From NCBI GenBank assembly GCA_038277395.1, contig CM076193.1:120062133-120126132 (forward strand): 64,000 nt of DNA. Direction: 5' to 3'. A model generated the notes under the pieces. The model did not search any database, had not been told where the DNA came from, and was given only the letters and a program-made list of their open reading frames with translations. A program made the position numbers and the translations under genes. Shown piece by piece: positions 55,379 through 64,000 of the stretch (its first letter is position 1; each line of letters opens with the position of its first letter). This stretch comes from Dryocosmus kuriphilus. Lineage: Eukaryota > Arthropoda > Insecta > Hymenoptera > Cynipidae.

Positions 55379-55744
55379 TAGTGGGTGTTTTTTTTTTATC
55401 TTGAGATATCGAAATATCTCAAGAAATATGCATCCTACGAAAAAAATGTCCCTAATAAAAACTTTTTCTTTTCGAGAGGGAAAAGTGACTTTGAAAAAAT
55501 TTACCCTAAACCCCACCCCCTGGGGAAGGGGGGGGGGGGGGGAGTGTAACTTTGAAATTTCTAATAGGAACTCCTATTTTTTTATCACTGATTCAGATTC
55601 TCCTTTATGAAATATGTGAGCTTTATTTGAAAACATTTTTTCGATTCACGACACATGGCTCTGCAATTGCGAAAAATGAAATTGTTGATTATTTCAAGGA
55701 CGAAGCTTCCAAACGATAGGTGAATGAGACGTGTTGAATAAAAG

Positions 55745-55805
55745 GAGCACCATTGGTGCTGCTCACCATCGGTGAGTCCCCTCGCCTCTCACCATCGGGC
55801 TGCTT
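55745..55805. repeat. Inverted fragment of the mariner minisatellite
   Basis: 'gctcaccatcggtgagtccc' and 'ctcgcctctcaccatcggg' are the reverse complement of the ~42-bp units found at 56785-56990, so the minisatellite word sits just inside both terminal repeats. Confidence 0.65.
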
Positions 55806-55954
55806 CAACTTTTGGCCAAAGGACAGTGAAAGTGATAAAACTGCATAAAACCTTTCCCGAACGCAGTCGGTTGCCGGCAGTCGATTTTGGATGTAGACAT
55901 TACATATCATCGAGGGCCCACTGTCTACATCTGTCGTCGACGTCATTCCGACTC

Positions 55955-56022
55955 GAGCGAGCACCACGAACGGTTAGTCGGTCACCCATCCGAGCGCTAA
56001 CCGCGTCTGCCCATGCTTAACA
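55955..56022 (-). ncRNA. 5S-rRNA-like fragment (possibly SINE3-derived)
   Basis: On the minus strand the sequence reads TTAAGCATGGGCAGACGCGG then TTAGCGCTCGGATGGGTGAC, close to the central and 3' part of eukaryotic 5S rRNA (the TTAAGCA..., GCGGTTAG and GGATGGGTGACC words, box C region). The 5' third of 5S and its true 3' end are not recognisable, and the fragment runs into unrelated sequence (CGTTCGTGGTGCTCGCTCGA). It is a relic inside a transposon, not a functional gene. Confidence 0.5.
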
Positions 56023-56200
56023 TTTATTCATTAAGAGGGTTGATTAGGAGTGTTCATTTGATTTGGGTGTCTTTGCTTGCGTCCATTTCAGTTGGCCGTA
56101 ATTAGTTGCTTTCGTTTGGGTTATTGTTGTTGATCACGTTCGTTTGCGTTGGTTTGGGTGTCGTTGTATTCCCTCATTACTTGACTGCATTATTTTTACA

Positions 56201-56692
56201 ATGGAAATTCTATCTCAACAAAAGAAGATTGAACTGATTCTCTTTTATGGAGAAAGTGGCACGAATATCGATGATGCTGTAACGCTTTATGCTCAACGTT
56301 TTGCAGAAAGTGTTCTTTCACGTGTTTCATTTTGTTGGTTTGCCAAAAAGTTCATCATTGACGGAAGTGGACAACCGAAAGAAAGGAACCGTTGATTAAC
56401 ACTTACTGAAGTTGATAACGAAATCGTGATTTTACCTGCAGTCACTCATGACCCTCATGGTAGTGCTCGAGAAGTGCATCAAGAATTTCATGGCAAGGAT
56501 TTTCAGAACCGAGTGACATTTTGTCAATGGGCGCTTGAGCAGGTACAAGGAAACCCAAATTTCTTTTTTCGAGTACTGTTCGCAGACGAGTCGTCTTTCA
56601 CAAACCATGGTAACGTTAATCGACACAACATGCATTATTGGAGAGTAGAAAACCCACACTGGTTGCGTGAAGTTGAACATCTGCGTCCATGA
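56201..56692 (+). pseudogene. Truncated mariner-type transposase (DUF4817 plus DDE part)
   Basis: Starts MEILSQQKKIELILFYGES and continues DAVTLYAQRFAE, the DUF4817-type helix-turn-helix that opens many arthropod mariner-like transposases, and stops at 56393. A second frame (56426-56692) reads HDPHGSAREVHQEFHGKDFQ and then VLFADESSFTNHGNVNRHNM with HYWRVENPHW, the catalytic region around the second acidic residue. The segment between the two helix-turn-helix parts and the rest of the catalytic domain are deleted. Inactive. Confidence 0.75.
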
Positions 56693-56784
56693 TCCGTGAT
56701 TGTTTGGTGTAGAATAATTGTAGATAAACTTATCAGTCCGTCTTTTATTGATGGTAATTTGAACGGTGAAAAATATCTTTCGAA

Positions 56785-56990
56785 GCTCGGATGGTGAGAG
56801 GCAAGGGGCTCACCGAAATCAAGCACACCCCTGTTGAGAGGCGAGGGGACTCACCGGATCAAGCACCCTGATGGTGAGAGGCAAGGGGACTCGACGAAAT
56901 CGAGCACCGCGATGGTGAGAGGCGAGGGGACTCACCGAAATCAAGCACCGGGATGGTGAGAGGTGAGGAGAGTCACCAATATGGAGCACC
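56785..56990. repeat. ~42-bp minisatellite inside the mariner element
   Basis: About five units of the form 'gatggtgagaggcgagggga' followed by 'ctcaccgaaatcaagcaccg', with small variations between units. Confidence 0.85.
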
Positions 56991-57441
56991 CCGAAGGAAA
57001 TAGGCAACTACTACATCCACGTCGTTATTTCTGGGTAGAGCTAAGAGTATTGCTCAAAATTGAATTAACTAAAATTGATTGGTCCTCCTTACGTTTCACA
57101 CGTCTCATTCACCTTTCGTTTGGAAGCATTATCCTTGAAATAATCAACAATTTCATTTTTCGCAATTGCAGTGCCATCCTTCGCGAATCGAAAAATTTTT
57201 TCAAACAAAACTCACGTATTTCTTTTAAAGGAGAATCTGAATCTGTGATGAAAAATGGGGGTTTCTATTTGAAATTTCAAAGTAACCCCCCTCCTGCCGC
57301 ACGGGGTAGGGTTTGGGGTAAATTTTCACACAGTCGCTTTTCCCCTTGAAAACAAAAAGTTTTTATTACGGACATTTTTTTCGTAGGAAGCGTACTTCTT
57401 GTGATATTTCGATGTCTCAAGGTAAACAAAAATACCCTGTA

Positions 57442-59448
57442 TAATAAGTCAAATTTAACTTTAGACTCACGAAAATAAATAAGAATTTTTAATTGGATCT
57501 ATCGTCAGACAAAAAGTAATTCAGAATACATCTTATTATAAACAGAAATTATATAAATAATCTCCACATTGCTTACTGAGCCCTCTCACCAGGAGTATCC
57601 TAAATTAAGATTTATTCTAATAAGCCAATTTAATTGATTTTAGTAGTATAGAAGGTGCAACCAAAATGATTAAATCTGAAAGATTTGCAGCAATTTTCAG
57701 TGTGGTTACATTCGATCGAAAAACCAGGAAATGAGATTATTAGTGAAGTTATTTCTTCGTATATATTTTCAGGGATTTTAAGAAAACACTTTCAAACTCA
57801 CTGTATCCTATATAATTTTAAATTAAATTTCTGCACGAAAAATGTGCATTTTCAAAGAGATTATTATCTAATTTTAAAAACCTTTTATCAACAAGAGCGA
57901 AATGGACAGACCGTTCTATATCTTTTTTACTCTTGTGTTCTTTTCGCATCTAATTTGCTGCTAAAATAAAATTGTGCAATTCCTAGGACGCAGCAATTGG
58001 CCAGTTTCGAAAAAAACGGCTTTAAAAAATTCGTCGTCCGTCCTATAGGATTGCAAATTATTCTCTGATTATTAACATTTTTATATATACAATTTTCTTC
58101 TATTTTTTTTCAATTTTAGAAAAATAAACATTTTAAGTGTTTTTTTTTCAACTAAAAACTCGCTTTTTCAGGAAAAATGTCGCAAGCAATTTTATCTTCT
58201 ACGAAAATGATAAATTTTATCAATTTTTTTTAAAATTTTGTATATATTTTAAAATGAAAATATGAACAAAAATTTACTTTCAATCAGAAATAAAATTTTC
58301 GTCATGTGAATAAATATTTTAGAATGAGAATGTAAACGAAAAATTATGTTTTGAATAGTATATGAAAGAGAAAATTGGGAATGTAAAGTACCAAAAAATT
58401 AAGCATAATAATAATATTTAACAATGTTAAATATATTTTCGCGACAATTACAATTGCAAATAGAATTAAAATTAGAATTAAAGTTGCACCGAAAATAAAA
58501 TTTTGTGCGAAAAAAGTTTTAAAAAAGCGAGTTTTCAGTGAAAATAAAACAGAAGAGAAGTGAATATATAAACATTTTAATAAATAAGTAAAAAACAACA
58601 AAAAATAAATAAAAATAGTGTAGACAACGAGAATCGAGCCTGTAAACTTAAATTCAGAACGTTGCCGTCTGCGCTAGCCGACCAGTTGACTTGTCCTAAG
58701 AATTTCTCAATTTTAATTTGGGGTCGTGGTATTTCTTTATTAAAATTATGAATCCAAATAAAAAATACATTGCCTGGCCAAAGAAATAAAACAAAATGTT
58801 TTCTTTCGAAAGAATTCAAAATTTTTTTTTCACCTTCATTTTAAAGTGATTTAGAAATTCTATCTTCTTTTCACTTTTTTCAGTATATACTTTCTAATAT
58901 ATTTTAAAACTGTATTTTAGAATTGTAGGAGAAAAGTGTAAAGGGAGAAAAGTCTTTTCTTGGTTCAAACCTTCTGACAAATATTTTTCAGAAACTTTTT
59001 TTTCTCATAAATAATGAATTTCTTTTTTATAGAAACTTGTTTAAATAATTAACGATCAAATTTTCGAGAAAGTATCCTACATTTTATGAACTCTTTTATA
59101 TTTCTTGAAAAAGAATATATTCTATGCAATCCAAAGTAAAATATTTCAATGACAACGCTTATTTAACTAAAATAAGTATTTTATTCAAATAATCAGTCTG
59201 AGATACTTCTAAATATTTTTTTCAAATTCTGCCAAAAATCATAAGTCATTTTGACACCCAAAGGAACAGTTTGTAGGTGAACGATCTTAGAAAAAAATAT
59301 AGATATAGAAATTGAATATACTTTAAGGAAAGCGTTCTTCAAATTTGTATAATTCTATTGCCTACCGTTATAAATTAGTGTCATTAGTCGAATACAATTT
59401 GCCAACTGTACCATCCCTTTAATTTTTGCGAATTCGGCTTTGACAAAT
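57442..59448. other. AT-rich intergenic sequence, no gene supported
   Basis: A 94-codon plus-strand frame (57685-57969) has no recognisable domain. A tRNA-like A/B box pair on the minus strand near 58630-58676 is discussed as a weak finding. The rest is very AT-rich. Confidence 0.4.
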
Positions 59449-60462
59449 ACATCCTCATCAAGTGTCTCGCGCTTCGCTGTTGAATAAAGTTTTTCCAAAA
59501 TGTGACATTTCTTTTGCAGTTGGAATGAAAATAATTTTTTTATGTTTTGTAATATTTTCCACAATGAAAACAAAAACTACGAGTGGTATGGAAAAATGGT
59601 CTGAAGGAAATATGTAAACTTTTTGAGGTGAATAATTTTTCTCCTGAACAAAGATCATACTTCGCATAGTTTCAACGGAAAATTGAATTCATGATTTGTA
59701 ATGGCACTTTTCACGATTGAAACAAAAAACTATATATTTTATAAGAAAAGCATAAAGAAAATTTGTAGATATTTTTGAAATAAACAATTGTAGAGAATAT
59801 CTTCTTTCATATATTAATGCTTCATTTTTTAAATTCGAAAGTTAGCGGCTACGATAGTAGCGCCGAATGATTGAAAAAGTCGACAAGCTGCACATTGTTC
59901 TAAAGACGAACTACGGTTCATTGTATTTTATTATATCATTTCTCATTAAATATCAAGAAAACATCAAGTCTGTGTATTCGTTTAATAAAATTCCCTACAC
60001 AATTCTGCTTCTTAATAATTTTTCGTATCTCGCATGATTTCGCTGAAAAGTGGATTTCTTTATATTTATTAACAGATTCCACGAATAACTCAAAAACTAT
60101 GAGTCTTTTCAAAAAAATTATAGAAAGCAGATTTGTAGATTCTTTTAAGATGAACAATTTTACTTCATACTATTTTTTTTTATCTCCCATAGTTTGGACG
60201 GAAAATGAATTTTTTGATTTTGTGAAAAAGCGTTTTTGATGGATAAAACCATAAGCGCAAGTCAAACACCGCTGGTTAACGAACTCGTCTTTCTTTTTTG
60301 GCCCAAAAGAAGTGTGCCAAAGCGTAATGCAATCCACAGACAGACACCAACGTAAAACATGTTTTTTCGAATTCAGAGGGTCACGAAACGTCGAGATTTC
60401 ATGAAATCCGCGAAATTCAGTTTTCACATAAAACTAATACCTCCTCATAGAGATGAGAATGT
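59449..60462 (+). mobile_element. Non-autonomous DNA element with internal 155-bp repeats, copy C
   Basis: Left end ACATCCTCATCA (59449-59460) and right end GATGAGAATGT (60452-60462) match the ends of copy B. Units with a 'cgcatagtttcaacggaaaa' type core lie near 59661, 60030 and 60181, followed by the shared end block 'ctggttaacgaactcgtctt'. Same orientation as copy A. Non-coding. Confidence 0.7.
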
Positions 60463-60885
60463 AAAAATGTACATAAAAAATACTATAATTATAGAATACA
60501 CCAGCAAAAATTTTCAATTTGACAAGTGCCAGTGCCTCTACAAATATGTGGGCGAACTAATCAGGGCCACTAAACTTCCCTGCCGCGCCAACTACCGGTA
60601 TGTGGTCAACCTAATTCCTTACCGCATCTACGACGTTATATCTGTCTGATCTATGATATTAGTTTGCACGCGGGATAATGCTTTCATAGTAACTCCGGTG
60701 GTAACTCATTTCTACATTTCTCTAAACTTTCATCGTTTACCGACACACAACGTCCAGAAATATCGACCTACGAAGTAACTTAAGTTCGACCCGCGAAGGT
60801 GCCGCGTTTATCAGTCTAATTTTACGGACTCTCTTTTTCCATAGGGTGAGCAATCTCAGCCCACTTCAATGGCACTGTCAAAGGC
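60463..60885. other. Intergenic sequence, no gene seen
   Basis: No feature recognised other than a short open frame ending near 60649 without domain similarity. Confidence 0.4.
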
Positions 60886-61236
60886 CCAGATAGCACAACT
60901 AACCGCAAATTGAGGTTAAGTTGGTGAGCAACTTTCCGTTAATCTGCTGCCGCAATCGGACAACAACTTGACGGTAACAGTTGTAAATTCTGAAGTTGAC
61001 GTAAAGTTGGCTTAAAGTTGACGAAAAAATTTGACCACTAACTAGTTGAACTACAACTTGTTACCGTCAAACTAACCGCAAATTGAGGTTAAGTTGGTAG
61101 AGCAACTTTCCGTTAATCTACTGCCGCAATCGGACAACAACTTGACGGTAACAGTTGTAAATTCTGAAGTTGATGTAAAGTTGACGAAAAAAGTTGATCA
61201 CCAACTAGTTGAACTACAACTCCGGCTATCTGGGGG
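60886..61236. mobile_element. MITE with two internal ~175-bp direct repeats
   Basis: The ends are inverted CCCAGATAGC (60886) and GCTATCTGGG (61236). The interior is two tandem units starting 'ctaaccgcaaattgaggtta' at about 60899 and 61074, each ending with 'ccaactagttgaactacaac' or a close variant. The words 'gttgacgtaaagttg' recur. Non-coding. Confidence 0.75.
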
Positions 61237-62544
61237 TATTTATTATCTGGTATTATAAAGGTTGATACGGGACCAATTTAGTTACTCGCGAAACGGCGCA
61301 TCCGGCGAAAACTTGCAGTTCCTCCCTTGCTCTTCTCCCCGGCGATCCGAAAAATCGACATATTTTCCCAACAGCTGGTGGGGGGCTCTGTCAGTAACTA
61401 CCGTCGCGCCCCTTGATCCCCCAAGATGCCCAGAAACGACTGAAATATCCCAAATCCAATATTTTGTGATTTGGACATATCAGATAAAAATTTCAACTTA
61501 AAATTGATGTAATTAGAATTAAATTAAATATATTGAGTTCATTTTTTTTATTCAATTTTTCAAGTGAAAAGTATCAAATCAAAATTGACCCAATCAAATA
61601 ATATATTCAATCTATTTAATTTATTTAATTTCTTTCTAAAGCATTTCAATTCATTCTTTAGAAATATACATATATATTATACACAAATGAGAATTTTATT
61701 GGCCAAATGCATTTTTCAGTTTCACTATCGGATTGAAAAGCAAGATGTTAACAATTGAAACTTAATTTTATAGAATATTATTCTGAACGATACGCTTGAT
61801 ATTTTTCAATTTGTTATTATTTAAGTTTACCTTTAATACTTTATTGGCTACGTCTAGTCTTTCTGAAAAATTCGAGGAAAAATTTAAGAAACATTGGCGG
61901 AGCAGGAACGGTGACCGACTAATCGTCCCGAAATTTCGAGGTGAAGTAGACAACCTTTTGAAAAATATTCAACTACTCATCCCGAATTTCAGCACGATGA
62001 GATACTTCGTACTTTATTTTAAAAAAGGGCTGTTGTACGCCAATAAGGGTAATGAGAACTAAAATGACAAAAATCAAGGGACGGACTTTATGGCTTTCGC
62101 AATACTATTTGATTGGCTTTAAAAAAGTACAACAGTAACACATTTGTATACCTCTGAAGTGATACTATGAGCTTTTTTTTTAGTTTGCTGTTTTAGAGAA
62201 AGGAGAAAATATCGAGTGCAGATTGAGGTTTTTCGACAACGAACACCAATAAAATTTGAGGTGTTTTTCATATTAAATTAAAGTAAATGGGAATAAAAAT
62301 AAAAAATTTGAATTGACTTTATTATACCAAATTGTAATAGGTATTTCTAAATAAAGAAAAAAAATTTTTGAACATTACCATTAAGTTTTATAATATGGAG
62401 ACCGCAAGTTTGTCGCCAAGTTGACAGTAGTTATCCATCCAGTTATTTTAAATTTTGTTTTTTGACAAAGTTCCGTGTTTTGTCTATGTAAATATAATTA
62501 ATGTAAAGGAATATTCAGTATCTTTTTTTTCTTGATGTTATAAA
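61237..62544. other. AT-rich intergenic sequence, no gene seen
   Basis: No domain or RNA gene recognised. Possible 5' exons of the ionotropic receptor were looked for and not found. Confidence 0.4.
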
Positions 62545-62549
62545 TGTTA

Positions 62550-62725
62550 TGCGGCCTGGCCGAGTCAAATTAACCCCGAATATGGTCTCAGTGACCATAA
62601 ATATATATAATCGTTTTCCTTTCTCGGCATTTGAATGAATCTTTCACGTTTTTGAGGTCAGGAATGAAATGCGATTTGACCGAGTCAAACTAACCCCGGA
62701 TACGGATTCAGCGACCTTAGAGACA
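62550..62725. repeat. Two ~115-bp direct repeats upstream of the receptor
   Basis: 'ggccgagtcaaattaacccc' and 'gaccgagtcaaactaacccc', each followed by 'ga-ta.gg..tcagtgacc-ta' and an 'atatatag' word, lie near 62558 and 62678. Spacing is about 118 bases. They flank the start of the ionotropic receptor relic and may be leader or intron duplications. Confidence 0.55.
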
Positions 62726-62736
62726 TATAGAAATAT

Positions 62737-64000
62737 TTGTCCCGTCTAGAGGACAAGACATTTTTTTCGTGTGCCAGTGTAATTAACATTGAGGGAAGAA
62801 TTTATAAAAATAATCCCTGTTTTCAGAAGTGGAAAGATTCCGACTTCTGTTCCGTCACCACCAAGCTGCACTATTACAATCCGTTTGCGAAAGCCTTCAT
62901 CGAAAGAAGCTACTCTTCAAGAACTTTGTTATTTCCAGAGAAGCTAAACGACTTGCATGAACATGAGATGAAGGTAACCCTGTATGGTAAACCACCCTTA
63001 AGCTATGTAGAACGCGATAGCACTGGTTATCCGATCGAAACACGAGGTTCAGATGTACTGATGTCGGAAGTTTTGTCAAGTAAGATGAATTTTAAAATGT
63101 TCCTGACTCCATCAATGACAAATAACTGGGGAAGAGTCGACTGTCACAGAAACATGAAAACCGGAGGATTCTGCAGCCTTTCCCGCAGTGAGATTCAATT
63201 TGTTTCCAACGTTGTAGGTGTTATTGATGCCGATAGAGACTAATTAACAGAAAGGACAAACTGCTACGATTGGATAACGTTTAATGCCTTGGTGCCAATA
63301 TTACCAAGCACAACGGTTTCATATTTAGACACCTGAAAGTGTGCATTCCCAATAATCTTGATCGGTCTGATCACATTCATTGTGCACACATTCGTGCATA
63401 TGCTAAAATTCGAATCTGCTTCCCGACAATGGCACATATTGCAACCTCTACTGGGGGCTCCATTGGATGAAACTCCTCGCAACATAAAGGGAAGGATCAT
63501 CTTCGGCTGCTTACTCATCACTGGAATGACATACATTTCCTTTATTTTTTCGTCATTAACAGAAGCGATGGTCCAAGTCGAGAAAAAAATGAAGACGGAA
63601 GATTTGTATGATCTGTATGAATCAGCATTTACACCAGTGATTAACGAAGACATACACAAAGTGCTGTTCAACATTAGTGAAGAAATCAGTCGTCGAATCC
63701 TGGAGAAATCGCTCAGATCGTCGTTCTCTGATCAAGACTGTTTTAAGATGCTGATGGAGCATAAAAACGTATCATGCTTTATGTGAATTTCAACGGCATA
63801 ATCAATACTGGTGAATAGTAGTAAAGCTGGTGTCGCACAGATTCTAAAACAGCCCTTATCAACGGCTTTGGGTATTATGGGGATGGAATCAGCGACACCA
63901 TATGTAGACCAATTCAACGAAATAATTGCTTTAGTAGCTCAGTCAGGATTCTACCAAAAGTAGAAAAATGATTACTCTATCAATACCACCTTCAAGATTC
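62737..64000 (+). pseudogene. Ionotropic receptor (chemosensory IR) pseudogene, 3' end off window
   Basis: One continuous frame from about 62737 to 63963 encodes a divergent insect ionotropic receptor, a ligand-gated channel of chemosensory neurons related to glutamate receptors. Visible parts in order: a ligand-binding lobe start (MKVTLYGKPPLSYV and TGYPIETRGSDVLMSEVL), a first membrane segment (FPIILIGLITFIVHTFVHML), a pore-linked membrane segment (GRIIFGCLLITGMTYISFIF), the second lobe (DLYESAFTPVINEDIHKVLF) and the segment leading to the last membrane span (MESATPYVDQFNEIIALVAQ). In-frame stops lie at 63241, 63333, 63784, 63799 and 63961, without frameshifts. Loss of function appears recent. 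The N-terminal region is short compared with whole IRs, so 5' exons are missing or unrecognised. Confidence 0.8.

Larger units (their letters stand above)
55379..57441 (+). mobile_element. Mariner-type DNA transposon with ~360-bp inverted repeats
   Basis: The ends pair over roughly 360 bp (55379-55740 and 57080-57441), e.g. 'tatcttgagatatcga' on the left with 'tcgatgtctcaaggta' on the right, and 'gtgaatgagacgtg' with 'cacgtctcattcac'. The outer context is TA on both sides, as expected of Tc1/mariner insertions. The left repeat contains a G run (about 55529-55543). The interior holds a 5S-like segment, a truncated transposase and a minisatellite. The element is non-autonomous. Confidence 0.78.

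Noticed and set aside
57685..57969. 94-codon plus-strand frame
   Set aside because: No recognisable domain and ordinary AT-rich codon use; length is possible by chance in 64 kb.

Overview
This is AT-rich, intron-containing animal DNA, almost certainly from an insect. The evidence is a chemosensory ionotropic receptor relic, Jockey-, RTE- and R1/I-like non-LTR retrotransposons, a Ty3/gypsy element, a DUF4817-type mariner, a THAP-domain transposon, and an axonemal dynein gene relic with short introns. A hymenopteran is a guess from repeat style only. Nothing prokaryotic is present. No intact conserved host gene is visible. The window is a transposon-dense intergenic or pericentromeric-like region in which every recognisable protein is broken, partial or mobile.

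Layout. 1-12.8 kb: satellite-like degenerate repeats, a non-autonomous DNA element with internal 155-bp repeats (copy A), a candidate small spliced gene (7.5-8.3 kb) and a 2-kb head-to-head block of short AT-rich repeats. 12.8-16.3 kb: a complete DNA transposon with ~290-bp inverted repeats, an 8-bp target duplication and a broken transposase on the minus strand. 18.2-21.4 kb: an unprocessed pseudogene of an axonemal dynein heavy chain (stalk to C-terminus, seven exons). 21.6-36.7 kb: the most unusual locus. On the minus strand a Cys-rich terminal exon resembling the end of a TIL-type protease inhibitor is preceded by at least eight ~520-bp repeat units. Each unit carries the same signal-peptide first exon, and seven of the eight keep a splice donor. 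The array is interrupted by an RTE-like LINE, a giant palindrome carrying two hammerhead-ribozyme-like motifs (Penelope-like), and a solo LTR that itself holds a Jockey LINE. 36.7-38.4 kb: a second LTR-like element in a TA tract. 39.2-42.6 kb: a P-like DNA transposon with a THAP exon, invaded by a LINE at its splice donor. 43.2-44.3 kb: copy B of the 155-bp-repeat element, inverted. 46.8-53.4 kb: a full-length but broken Ty3/gypsy element with both LTRs, followed by a 156-bp satellite. 55.4-57.4 kb: a mariner-type element with long inverted repeats, a minisatellite and a 5S-rRNA-like segment. 59.4-60.5 kb: copy C. 60.9-61.2 kb: a MITE. 62.7-64 kb: an ionotropic receptor pseudogene running off the window.

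The genes do not form an operon or pathway. What ties the window together is insertion history: TA tracts inside the signal-exon repeat units served as repeated landing sites, so nested insertions can be ordered in time. The signal-exon array next to a single Cys-rich terminal exon is the best candidate for an undescribed arrangement. The ribozyme-bearing palindrome is second. All coordinates and splice sites were read by eye and no database search was run.
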